Assembly (NCBI GenBank): GCA_016790075.1
Contig: JAEUPP010000024.1
Coordinates: forward strand, 1 to 64,000
DNA: 64,000 nt
From: Rhodanobacteraceae bacterium
Lineage (GTDB): Bacteria; Pseudomonadota; Gammaproteobacteria; Xanthomonadales; Rhodanobacteraceae
Direction: 5' to 3'
The notes under the pieces are model-generated. The model had not been told where the DNA came from and searched no databases. It was given only the letters and a program-made list of their open reading frames with translations. Within the stretch, counting starts at the first letter, position 1. Every line of letters starts with the position of its first letter. The translations under genes were made by a program, and so were the position numbers. Below are positions 53,743 through 62,406 of this stretch, piece after piece.

Positions 53743-54591
53743 GTGGATGAACTGACCGCCATCGGTCGTGCCAGACGGCTGGTCGCCGGGATCTCATCGG
53801 CTCCCGTTGACGCCTACGGGCTAGCTACCGCGCACGGCATGGAGGTCAAGGAAAGCGATCAACTTGGGGAAGGCGAAGCAGGAAACACCTTCCGCAAGGG
53901 GACGAAAACCATCATCGTCGTCAATAAGAACAACCATCCTTTCCGCCGACGGTTCACAGTGCTGCACGAGCTGGCCCACCATTTCCTCGAATTGCCGTCG
54001 AAACACGGCGCGTCGATCCCTTCCAGCGACCTCGAACGTTTCGTCGGCAGGCCCCCGGAAGAAAAAATGTGCGACGTCTTCGCTGCGGAGTGTTTGGTAC
54101 CCGCGCATCTTATCCGCCCTCTGACGGACTCACCTTTCTCGGTCAAAACCGTTCAGCGGCTCTCGGACGACTTTGAGGCGTCGCGCCCGTGCATCGCATC
54201 GAGCTTCGTCCGCTCCTGCCCGAATCCGATCGCCTATGTTTTTGCTGAGAACGGCCGGATATCGAACGTGCTCACCTCTGCCGCGCTGCGGGAGCACCGC
54301 GTCTTCATTCAAGACGGCAGGCTTCCTTCGAGTTCGGCAGCAGCCCGTGCCTTAGCGAACGACACCTCGTCGGAGAATGCCGAACTGGATGGCACGGATT
54401 GGAGTTCCAGCGATGCGGCGGATCAATTCGTTTGTACCGAGGAAGCCCTCCACCTGCGAGGCTGGAAGCAAACGCTCTCGTTTCTGACCTTCGAACGCGT
54501 GGGATCTGCACGGCACGAGGTCGCAGAACCGGACGAAAGCGAAGAACTGCTGCCCGAACTCACTGGGCATCTGCCGTGGCCGAAAAAGTGA
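53743..54591 (+). CDS. capP: CapP-like ImmA/IrrE zinc protease
   Basis: A 282-aa protein, GTG start at 53743. The metalloprotease motif is H75-E76-L-A-H79 in VLHELAHHFLE, with a downstream acidic ligand in DVFAAECLVP and the IrrE-type helix AHLIRPL. The C-terminal 130 residues are a less conserved sensor-like part ending in a strand-rich region. Its partner is the HTH protein encoded 4 bp upstream. Family knowledge (ImmA-ImmR, IrrE-DdrO, CapP-CapH) supports cleavage of that regulator. Confidence 0.85.
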   Translation: MDELTAIGRARRLVAGISSAPVDAYGLATAHGMEVKESDQLGEGEAGNTFRKGTKTIIVVNKNNHPFRRRFTVLHELAHHFLELPSKHGASIPSSDLERFVGRPPEEKMCDVFAAECLVPAHLIRPLTDSPFSVKTVQRLSDDFEASRPCIASSFVRSCPNPIAYVFAENGRISNVLTSAALREHRVFIQDGRLPSSSAAARALANDTSSENAELDGTDWSSSDAADQFVCTEEALHLRGWKQTLSFLTFERVGSARHEVAEPDESEELLPELTGHLPWPKK

Positions 54592-54700
54592 TCCCGCCAC
54601 CGGCTCGAACCGCACGCGAGATCAGAGTTCGGCCCGGCTTACCTTCCAACAAGCTGCCACTAATTGGCAGCCTGCTCCGACGAACGCCGAAGGAGTAGGA

Positions 54701-54722
54701 GCCTGCCGCTGCAGCGGCAGGC
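54701..54722. repeat. 22-bp perfect palindrome, also found at 17534-17555
   Basis: Each arm is GCCTGCCGCTG. The identical 22-mer occurs inside the 3' end of a glycosyltransferase gene (17534-17555), and a near copy lies inside umuC (22986-23009). Here it stands in the 288-bp spacer after capP and may act as terminator. Recurrence suggests a REP-type sequence. Confidence 0.55.
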
Positions 54723-54879
54723 CCTCCCGCGGCCTATCGACTCCCTGATAAAGGGTTTAAATCGAACGAGCAGTCCAGATCGAGGGCATACGGTCTTCAA
54801 AAAGCTGATCTCACGTCTCGCAGCAAGGCTGCCCTACTGCGCTCATCAAGCTGTACCTTTTCACCAAGCGAGAATTGCT

Positions 54880-56187
54880 ATGGCTAGGGCCTTCGGATTC
54901 GAACTGCTGGATACAAAGCTAGGCGCCATCTTTCAGCTAAGCGCTCCGGCAACGGAAACGAGAACCTTCCGATTCGAAAACTGGAAAGCTGAACTCCGCG
55001 AAGGCGTTCCTTTCATTTGTGTGCGCGGAGAAACGCCAAGCACGTCCAGCCGCGAAAATATCGTTCGGCAAACACACGAGGTCGCGGAGAACGCCTTGGA
55101 TATCCTCGCCGTCGAGGACCGACAGGCCCTAATTATCCAGAACCCTATGGATGGAGTCGTTTGGCGCGTTGGCGAGCACGGCCTCAAGATCGATCTATCG
55201 ACCAGCATTGTTTTCGCCACCGCCGGACTTCCGCTCAAACTCGTGGTCCGCGATGCAGCTGGCAATGTGCTGCCCGATATTCAATACACACCACCGGCCT
55301 ACAACAACGCTTTTCGCTACTTTCGATACTCTCAGGCCGCCAGTAACGTATTCGATGCCTACCGGAATATGTTTCTGGCACTGGAATGCCTGCTCGATCA
55401 CATCGATGGCAAACAGCACGGCGACAACGAGACCGGGTGGCTCGGCCGAGCCCTTACCTCCGCTGTTCAACAACACGGATGTGATCTCGCACCATTCTCC
55501 AAGTCCACAGCAACAGACCCAGTTCAAAGCTTTCTGGATTCACACTACTCGGCGGTCCGATGCGCGTTGTTCCATTCGAAGAGCAGTGTTTCCAACTCGC
55601 TTAGGCCAGGTAGCCTTGACAGCCGAGAACAAGTTCTCCATCAGCTACTCCTAGTGCAAGGGCTTGTCGAACACATCTTAAAATCCATGGCTGGTGTTCG
55701 TCTCACGACCAGCGGTTTCACACACTCAGGCTTTGGTCACTTCCTGGAGAAGCTGGCGCCCCACACGCATCTACTCGTCGCCTCGACCACCTGCCCAACG
55801 ATAGAACAGATACTTCAGCGAACAGGCGAATCAGGTGGCGGTTCCGAGCATGAAGCCGAGTACGACGAATTCAATTCCGACACCGGAGCCATTCAAAAAG
55901 TGACGTTCGACGGTCTTAGACCCGGTACAACTGATGAATGGACGTTCGTTGCGGAGTTTAAACGCTCCGATCTTGCGCTCACACACATCGGCACACTTCG
56001 GTTGGCGTCTCACGTAGACCGGAGTGCGATGGGCGCAGAGGCCATGTTCGTGGTACCGATGATGGAGAAAATGAGCGGGACGCTCCACACCACGGATCTG
56101 GACATCGACGGTGCGAACAAGCTCATCATTCGGGTGCGCTGCGTACTCAGGAACGAGCGATCGCAACGACGAGACTTTACTTCCTAG
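54880..56187 (+). CDS. HEPN-motif protein next to CBASS
   Basis: A 435-aa soluble protein from the ATG at 54880. Residues about 1-155 form a beta-rich part (FRFENWKAELREGVPFICVRG). Residues about 165-270 are helical with FDAYRNMFLALECLLDHI and the R-x4-H motif R227-CALF-H232, the RNase signature of HEPN domains. A last beta-rich part follows (TDEWTFVAEFKRSDLALTHIGTLRL). ApeA-like HEPN defence proteins have a similar order of parts, but direct homology is not certain. Preceded by the capHP pair; own promoter likely. Confidence 0.6.
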   Translation: MARAFGFELLDTKLGAIFQLSAPATETRTFRFENWKAELREGVPFICVRGETPSTSSRENIVRQTHEVAENALDILAVEDRQALIIQNPMDGVVWRVGEHGLKIDLSTSIVFATAGLPLKLVVRDAAGNVLPDIQYTPPAYNNAFRYFRYSQAASNVFDAYRNMFLALECLLDHIDGKQHGDNETGWLGRALTSAVQQHGCDLAPFSKSTATDPVQSFLDSHYSAVRCALFHSKSSVSNSLRPGSLDSREQVLHQLLLVQGLVEHILKSMAGVRLTTSGFTHSGFGHFLEKLAPHTHLLVASTTCPTIEQILQRTGESGGGSEHEAEYDEFNSDTGAIQKVTFDGLRPGTTDEWTFVAEFKRSDLALTHIGTLRLASHVDRSAMGAEAMFVVPMMEKMSGTLHTTDLDIDGANKLIIRVRCVLRNERSQRRDFTS

Positions 56188-56264
56188 GCAAGCCTTTTGC
56201 CGATATCTGCGTCACCAGTTGTCGCTCTGCGAACAACTGGATGAGGACTCCCATTTTTTGCGGA

Positions 56265-56735
56265 TCAACCGCCCTGAAAGTCAAGACGCTTGCGTAACGC
56301 GGCCACACGCCGCTTCACGCCAGCTTTTTCATCAATGGCGAGCGCCTTCTCATAGGCCTCCACTGCCTCGCGGTAGCGCCCTAATGCCTCCAACGCTTCA
56401 CCGCGTATCCGGTGGGCCACTACGGACCAGTCCTCGCGCTCGGCGGCGCCTTCCTTCAGCGCTGCATCCGCCGCACTGAGTGCAGCCTCCGCGCGCGCCT
56501 GGCCGGGCTTTCTTTTGATGAGATCTCTCGCTGCACAAAGTTTCGTCGTGAAACCGCCGCGCTCAAGCTGGGCCTCATTGAACGCTGAAGCGTCCAGGAA
56601 TTCACCGCTCGTCGAATACTTGAATGTTCCGAGCACCTTGAGGTTGACGCACACAATCATCAGTTCACCGGCCTCATCCACGTCGAATGCATAACCGTCT
56701 GCCCAGCCGGTCCTAGGATGACGAACCTCAAAGGC
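56265..56735 (-). pseudogene. TPR protein truncated at its 5' end by an IS5 remnant
   Basis: The recognisable part begins near 56735 with AFEVRHPRTGWADGYAFDVDEAGELMIVCVNLKVLG. It ends in a TPR-like pair (DWSVVAHRIRGEALEALGRYREAVEAYEKALAIDEKAG). The frame continues to 56912, but that portion is antisense to IS5 transposase codons, so the native start has been replaced. Function unknown. Confidence 0.55.
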
Positions 56736-56736
56736 G

Positions 56737-57188
56737 TCGGTAGATGGCACGCTGCTGGAGGCATGGGCCTCGCACAAGAGCTTCCAGCCGAAAAAAGGTG
56801 GTGGCGATGATGATGACGATTTTCGCGGTAAGCCGCGCAGCAACGGCACGCACGAATCTACGACCGACCCTGACGCGCGGTTGGCCCGCAAAGGCAAAGG
56901 TAAGCAAGCCAAGCTGAGCTACCAGGCCAACACGCTGATGGAGAATCGCAACGGCCTGCTAATAGGTGTGGACCTGTCCCATGCCACCGGCACCTCGGAG
57001 CTTGACGGCGCCCTGCGCTTGATCGACGACATATATCTGGGCAAGGACTGCACGCTGGGCGCCGACAAGGGTTACGACACACAAGAGTTCGTCGCTGCGC
57101 TGAACGGTGGACGCTTTGGGTGTTTGCTGCTTACAACCTGGTACGCATCGGCGGTCTGGAGCAATGGTGGAGGCCTGCGCCGACCTGA
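56737..57188 (+). pseudogene. IS5-family transposase remnant
   Basis: Plus-strand codons read SVDGTLLEAWASHKSFQPK, then THESTTDPDARLARKGKGK, LSYQANTLMENRNGLLIG and TLGADKGYDTQEFVAALN. After an internal deletion and frame change near 57115, FAAYNLVRIGGLEQWW follows to a stop at 57186-57188. The N-terminal part of the transposase and the catalytic C-terminal glutamate region are missing, so it is inactive. It cut off the start of the TPR gene on its left. Confidence 0.8.
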
Positions 57189-57416
57189 TGCAAGGCCGGC
57201 GCCTTCCAGCCAGCCCGATCAATGAGCCAGCGCGATTGAACAGGCCTATCACGCTGTCCGAAATGGGGCGATTCTCAACAGGCTGTTAACATTGCTTGGA
57301 GTCCGATTGGTCATGAGGGCGCGGTAAGAGCAAAGACGAGCAAGCTATGGTCAGCGTGGCCGTCGATTCAGCTAACAGAAATCCAAGCCTGTAGCCAAGC
57401 TTGTTGAGGAGCATCA

Positions 57417-58171
57417 ATGAAAAATTTTTTGAAGCGCAACAGTGAGATGATCGGATGGATCTCGGGCATTGGTATTCCCGCTGCTTTGATCATTACCGGA
57501 TACCTTGCGGTTGGCTCTGTTGAGAGTTCCAAGCTCGACTCGGAGTATGTTAAAATAGCACTAAGTATACTTTTCGCGAACCCATCTAAAAAAACGACAG
57601 CCAGATGTCCGGCGGTAGCCTAGAGCAGAAAGACGAAGATATCGAGTTGAAATCGATTGAAAAGAAAGATCAAGCTTTAAGAAGGTGGGCGGTACGCCTT
57701 TTGAATGATAAATCGCCCGAGAAGTTTTCTACTGAAGAACAAGAGGCATTGCTGTTGCCTTCGCCTGCTGTGGCTGCGCGATTCGAATCTTTAGCCGATG
57801 GTGGTAACTCAAGAAAACCAGAGAATCCAGTTGCGCTAAACCAGACAATTGTAGCTAACGCATCTAAGTCAGAATCACCTGCGCCTATCCCCTTGAATAT
57901 TGTGATGCCGAATTCTTTGAGCTTTTCGAGCACGCTGTTACGCGTGTCGGTGATCGAAGTTCCGCCAATCGAATTCGTCGAGCTAAGAAAATCGAACGGA
58001 GGGCAGGTCGCAAAAGGTGAGATTATGACGCTGTCGGATCTTCAAAATATTTTCGCTATAGACAGAACAAAAGGCGGTGGTGGCACCGCAGTGTTCTTGT
58101 ATGAGGTCATCGACCCTCTAGGCCGGAAAGATAGCGCCACAGTCAATATTGTCCTCAATCCGGACCGATAG
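57417..58171 (+). pseudogene. Membrane-anchored hypothetical protein split at an A7 run
   Basis: The first frame (57417-57623, after TTGAGGAGCATCA) encodes a membrane segment (ISGIGIPAALIITGYLAVG) and YVKIALSILFANPSKK. At seven A (57588-57594) the homologous continuation moves to the -1 frame: NDSQMSGGSLEQKDED, then LRRWAVRLLNDKSPEKFSTEEQEALL and a beta-rich C-terminal domain. A bypassed stop separates the frames. The joined protein would be about 250 aa. It may be a mutation, a sequencing slip or a slippery site. GC content is lower than that of the flanks. Confidence 0.55.
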
Positions 58172-58589
58172 TGCTCTCCTGCTTACCACTGACGCAGCTG
58201 ACGCGCCGTTCTTGCTCCCGTCATCGAGGTGACCTACTGTCATCCACCAGTACCCGGCAGTGAGAGCAAGACGGCGTCTCAGCGGGCGCGAACCGATATC
58301 GCCGCTGGGTAGGCGTAATGGGTGCCATGCCCGTCCACCGGTGCGCGTGTTCGGACAAACCCCGGCCAACGCGTGGGCGATCGCCTCTGTTCGGCGATTG
58401 ACTGCCGCGAGTCGGGGAATCCTCTCACTGCACGAGCGAGCGGGCGCTCTACAGGAATGAGTGGACAGGGCAGTCACCATCTGCCAAGAATTGCCGCGAT
58501 CAGAAATACTATTCCTGAGGAATTACTTACACAGTTACTGTGCAGCCAAAAACGGTTAAAAATAAACTAATAAATTCATGTTGTTACAG
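58172..58589. other. Gene-free stretch
   Basis: About 418 bp without a coding frame I can support. GC is high in the middle and low near 58540, where the promoter of the next pair probably lies (TTAAAAATAAACTAATAAATTC). No repeat or IS end is recognised. Confidence 0.35.
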
Positions 58590-58934
58590 ATGGATCAAGA
58601 ATGCTGGGGAGACGAGTTAATGGAGCTTGAAGACGCGCTGATCGAGCTTGAAGCTAAATTGGGGATCGAAGCGCCTTTCGGCGCCGACGAAATCCCGCCG
58701 CCTCGGCGCTTTGCGGCGGTACTGATTGCTATCCGAGACAAGACCTGCCCTGCCTATGAGAAGATCAAGGCGATGGTCAAGAGCGATGAAGCGGATCTGG
58801 GCGTCCAGATCGGCAACATAATTATTGCCGCGTTTGATCTCAGCACCGCAGCAGCAATGACGATTGCGCGCTCGATCGTGATGATCGGTATGAAACGGTT
58901 TTGCGCGACGCCTACGGCGGTCGTCCAGCGGTGA
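58590..58934 (+). CDS. Small helical partner of the HEXXH peptidase
   Basis: A 114-aa protein (MDQECWGDELMELEDAL). The first half is acidic and coiled (ELEAKLGIEAPFGADEIPPPRR), the second more hydrophobic (DLGVQIGNIIIAAFDLSTAAAMTIA). Its stop TGA overlaps the next start as TGATG, so translation is coupled. No family recognised; the arrangement resembles regulator-peptidase or toxin-antitoxin pairs. Confidence 0.6.
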   Translation: MDQECWGDELMELEDALIELEAKLGIEAPFGADEIPPPRRFAAVLIAIRDKTCPAYEKIKAMVKSDEADLGVQIGNIIIAAFDLSTAAAMTIARSIVMIGMKRFCATPTAVVQR

Positions 58935-60130
58935 TGTCGGAGGCAGATTATCTCGCCGAAAGAGCGCGCGTTGACGCCTGGATTGCGACGGATCTGGAAG
59001 TCGCGATGGGCGAGTCCGAGTATGGGCGGTCCCTTTATTCGGCTTGGCAGGCCTCAAGCCGCCCGATTGGGCGCTTGCTAGAAGATTCTTTTGCCAAGAT
59101 TCCGAGTGGCCTTGGACTCTATAATATGGCGCTGACAGGTGCGTTGCGTAGCGGCGAAGCCGATTCGTACTATAAGGCGATGCTGATGCAAGCTCTTGCG
59201 CTTGTGCAGGCTGCCGATCGAGCAAAGAACGGAGTCGCAATCGAGAAAGTTCGGATAACATTCTTGCCATCGAATACCCGTTATGCGGCAATCTACGAGC
59301 CGTATGTCGCCAAGGGCTGGTTGGTGATCGGGATTGATTGGGGCATGTTATGCGCGACTATGACGGTGGCGGCTGTAGTTTCGCACTGTCTCCAGGGCCG
59401 CTTTGAGCCGGGACGATCTGAAATTAGTTGGCTGTTAACGCCAGAAAGCGCGATTGCCCACTTTGACGCGCATCCCAAGCTGATGGCCATGTGGGTCGAA
59501 GGCCTAACTCCTGCGATCATCCCGTCGCTACCGCCCGTTGCCCCTCAGTTCCCAACAGAGCCCCATCGCAGCGCTTTCGGAGTGATGCTATTGAAGGCGA
59601 TGATCTTTGGACTAGTGGCGCATGAGTATGGCCACGCCATGCGTAACCATATGAATGACGAGCGCCGCGCGACGGAACTGCGGGCGCAAATCGAACATGA
59701 GGCCGACGCTATGTCGATCTTTCTGGCAATGTGCGATCCGTGGAAGGTGCTTGCCAGGACGTCTGACGAGTATATCCCGCATCAACGTTATGTTGCGGTA
59801 GCCAGCTGCTTACTCCTTCAATCCATGCTGAAGCACCTGCAGATTGGCGATCGCATGGTCGATGACTTGACCGGCCGCCGGCCCCGAACCTCGACCCATC
59901 CTGACCCCATCGAGCGGTTTCGGGCATTGCGGCAGATTATCGACTTAATCGTACCCGCGGGCTCTGTTCAACGACGGGAGATTGATAGATTTTCCTCATT
60001 TTTGATCAATCTTTTGGACGGGATCTGGAACAGGAGCACTGGGGCGTTGTTCGGGCATCTCCAGCAACAGAGGGAATTGCAGGTCACACCGGCTGAGGCT
60101 GTCAGGGGAAGCGAGCTGAAATTCCTCTAG
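58934..60130 (+). CDS. HEXXH zinc metallopeptidase, uncharacterised
   Basis: A 398-aa soluble protein. The zinc site is H230-E231-Y-G-H234 in VAHEYGHAMRNHM, with the third ligand E256 in EHEADAMS, an M48-like glutamate-based pattern. The last part has HPDPIERFRALRQIIDLI, also seen in M48 peptidases (HPPxxxRI). The N-terminal 190 residues are helical and unrecognised, with FLPSNTRYAAIYEPYVAKGWLVIG before the catalytic part. The gene is followed directly by an IS end at 60131. Defence-related regulation by proteolysis is possible. Confidence 0.7.
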   Translation: MSEADYLAERARVDAWIATDLEVAMGESEYGRSLYSAWQASSRPIGRLLEDSFAKIPSGLGLYNMALTGALRSGEADSYYKAMLMQALALVQAADRAKNGVAIEKVRITFLPSNTRYAAIYEPYVAKGWLVIGIDWGMLCATMTVAAVVSHCLQGRFEPGRSEISWLLTPESAIAHFDAHPKLMAMWVEGLTPAIIPSLPPVAPQFPTEPHRSAFGVMLLKAMIFGLVAHEYGHAMRNHMNDERRATELRAQIEHEADAMSIFLAMCDPWKVLARTSDEYIPHQRYVAVASCLLLQSMLKHLQIGDRMVDDLTGRRPRTSTHPDPIERFRALRQIIDLIVPAGSVQRREIDRFSSFLINLLDGIWNRSTGALFGHLQQQRELQVTPAEAVRGSELKFL

Positions 60131-60467
60131 CAGGCTGTCGAGAAACCCGACGATCAGGGCAGAATCATAGGCCCGATCAATAGCGAAGCCATCGATGCGC
60201 AGCGCCGATATCCAGCAGCTAGGATTGTTCTCGTATGTATCGGTGGGTGCCCGAGTGCCTACGGACCATCCAGTCCGGACACTGCGAGAGCTTGTCGACG
60301 GCGTCTTGCGCGAGATGGATGGGTTGTTCGAGGCGCGTTATGCAAAGACGGGCCGGCCGTCGATTCCCCGGCGACCAAGGTGCCTGATGTGTTGGCGTTG
60401 CGGTCACGCAGGTACTTCGCTTGTCCGGATCTACATACCGAGGAATTCGGTTACTCCGGAGTACTAG
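60131..60467 (+). mobile_element. Left end and N-terminal fragment of an IS5/IS1182-type element
   Basis: CAGGCTGTCGAGAAACCCG at 60131 looks like an IS end. From 60195 codons read MRSADIQQLGLFSYVSVGARVPTDHPVRTLRELV, then LFEARYAKTGRPSIP, the start of a DDE transposase. The frame then loses similarity (from about 60370), so most of the element is missing. The following 60468-60839 (372 bp, AT-rich at first) contains no gene I can support. Confidence 0.65.
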
Positions 60468-60839
60468 GGAAAACCATAGTATTAGATAGTAGATCCGTCA
60501 CATGAGTAGGTAACTCAGAGACTTATATTGGTGACGTCACCGAAGTGAGTGTCACCGAAGTCGTAAGCGGACGGCGGAACAACTTCAAAGCAACTGCCAT
60601 CAACGCGACCACGGTCCGCGGAAAACATTTCGCGATCATAAACGGTCCGCAAACAATCACAGCCTTCGACCTCTGTCTCCGCGTGCATCTTCCAGACCTC
60701 TCCGCTGTGCCTCGACCCAATCTACCAAACGTCCGTAAGGGCGCAACAGCCGCTCCAACCGACCGCTGCCATCTCCGCATGTGGGTGCTGCAGCGGCCAG
60801 CGGGAACCAGGCCATGGAACACGTGCACAAAGCGTCGCG

Positions 60840-61091
60840 ACGCTTCCCGCTTCCTATCGACCGAAACCGTGGTTCGTGATCTTCGATTGTCCGGCCGATG
60901 AGGAAACCGAGAAGGTACGAGGGCGCTACCGCCAGATGCACGGCAAGACGCATCCGGACCGGAGCCGCGATGCAAAAGCGCTCTCGGCACTGCAGAGGCT
61001 TGGCCAACTTTCTGCGCCTGCGCGGGCCGGCGCAGCTCAGCTCGTTGACGGCTCGTGGCTTCGCGTGCAGCAGCATGGCCCGTCAGGCTGA
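60840..61091 (+). pseudogene. J-domain (DnaJ-like) fragment, right copy
   Basis: Plus-strand codons read RPKPWFVIFDCPADEETEKVRGRYRQM, then KTHPDRSRDAKALSALQ: a J-domain core with HPD. The match to the left copy (43037-43255) covers PW-x2-xF-x-C-x2-DE-x-TEKV and HPDR. The N-terminal part is out of frame and the end diverges, so this copy is also decayed. It has the opposite orientation to the left copy. Confidence 0.55.
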
Positions 61092-61163
61092 GCGCCTCTC
61101 GACGCGCCGCATCACTCTCACATCAAGCGTTATTCAACAACGAGGACGCGTTTGCCTACGCCG

Positions 61164-61454
61164 CTAAGGCCCGATGCGGCGTCCGTCCACGTAGATTTCT
61201 CCGCCATCGCCGGTTTCTCGAAGCTGGTCGCACAAAACGGCGTGCACGCTGCGCGCGCCCAGAGACCGCGCCTGGTCCCAGGCAGCGCCGCTGGCGCAAT
61301 CGGAAAGGCTCTCGGTCTGGCCCACGTATACCACCAGGTCTACGTCGCCCTCGGTACGCACGAACAGGACCACCCCGGCCAACCCGTGCCGTTCGGCGTC
61401 GTGCGCGAGCGGCGTCGTCTCGAAATCGCCGAACGGCGTACAAACCCACCCCAT
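61164..61454 (-). CDS. Small GIY-YIG-like protein
   Basis: A 96-aa protein from the ATG at 61454. AGVVLFVRTEGDVDLVVYVGQTESLSD corresponds to the GIY...YIG strands and loop, then WDQARSLGARSVHAVLC is the first helix. The catalytic Arg after YVGQTE reads Asp/Cys here and the usual distal Glu is not evident, so activity is doubtful. It is 241 bp downstream of gmtX in the same direction, and I see no gene in between. Confidence 0.5.
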   Translation of the reverse strand: MGWVCTPFGDFETTPLAHDAERHGLAGVVLFVRTEGDVDLVVYVGQTESLSDCASGAAWDQARSLGARSVHAVLCDQLRETGDGGEIYVDGRRIGP

Positions 61455-61695
61455 CCCGAATTCCTATGTCGCGGCCGTCGGAGGCCGTTCTGCCCGAGAA
61501 TTTTGAAAACGACCGCCAAACCGCGCGCGCGTCCGAGGTTTCCTCCGCTGTTCCCGCCGCACGCGAGCGCGCGCGGCCCGAAACCCCGCAGGCCAGCATA
61601 CGTCCTCCTGGGCGCCGCAGGAGCCCTAGGCCAACGCGCCGGCTGTGTCGCGATCCGGAGCCCCTCGGCGGTCTCGGCGCGCACCGGCGGCGGCT

Positions 61696-62406
61696 TCAAT
61701 GCAGCGAATCACCGCGTTCCGGGCCGAGCCGCTCGAACGTTCCGACGCCCGGCGCTCCGAACGCCTCGGCTATCTTCGTGAGGGCGGTGGCAAACCCAAC
61801 GGGAAAGATTTCCCGGCCGTCCGGCAAGCGCACGCGCCCGCGCGCGTCGATCGCGATCCCAAGGCGCCGCAACCGCTCGGCGTCCAACGCCGCCCCCAGA
61901 GCTTCCCGTTCGATCTGCAGCAGGTCTACCGAGGCGCGCCGGCCGAAGGCGGCGTCCGGCAGATGGGCGTCGCCCTGAGGCGATCCCGTCAGCGTGATGA
62001 CCGCCGAACGGTTCGCGACTTCCTGCGCCATCTGCAGCTGCCGCCGCAGCGACTTCACTTCATCGCGGAGGCCTTCGATGCGCGCCCGCTGCATCGGATC
62101 GCTCACACCGTCGAGCAAACCATCGGTCTCGGCTTTCGACGCCTTGCTGGCCTTGGGGCGGCCGTACAGCGCCGCGTGCGCGGCGATCAGCGCGCGGTAA
62201 GGCGCACCCGACGGATTTCGCAGCGCGCGCTCGGCCGGCCCGCCCTTGGCTTGGCACAGCGCCCCCAGGACGCCCAGGGAATAGTCGGTGCTCCCGCGCG
62301 CGTGCTGCTCCTGGCAGACGTCGTGAACGATCTGCAGGGACCGCCGTCGGCGGGGGTCGGCGCCCTCGGACATCCGCAACAGCACTTCTTCAGGACGCTC
62401 GCTCAT
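61696..62406 (-). CDS. gmtX: Gamma-Mobile-Trio protein GmtX
   Basis: A 236-aa protein. The start overlaps the gmtZ stop (ATGA). The N-terminal part has RRRRSLQIVHDVCQEQHARGSTDYSLGVLG, then GGPAERALRNPSGAPYRALIAAHA, an HTH-like part that is strongly conserved in GmtX. A coiled coil (ARIEGLRDEVKSLRRQLQMAQE) and a C-terminal basic part follow. GmtX, Y and Z define a family of mobile islands that carry defence systems and T6SS effectors. The assignment rests on recalled family pattern. Confidence 0.75.
   Translation of the reverse strand: MSERPEEVLLRMSEGADPRRRRSLQIVHDVCQEQHARGSTDYSLGVLGALCQAKGGPAERALRNPSGAPYRALIAAHAALYGRPKASKASKAETDGLLDGVSDPMQRARIEGLRDEVKSLRRQLQMAQEVANRSAVITLTGSPQGDAHLPDAAFGRRASVDLLQIEREALGAALDAERLRRLGIAIDARGRVRLPDGREIFPVGFATALTKIAEAFGAPGVGTFERLGPERGDSLH

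Noticed and set aside
61055-61978. A 307-codon plus-strand open frame
   Set aside because: Arg/Pro/Ala-rich antisense frame across the GIY-YIG-like and gmtX genes.
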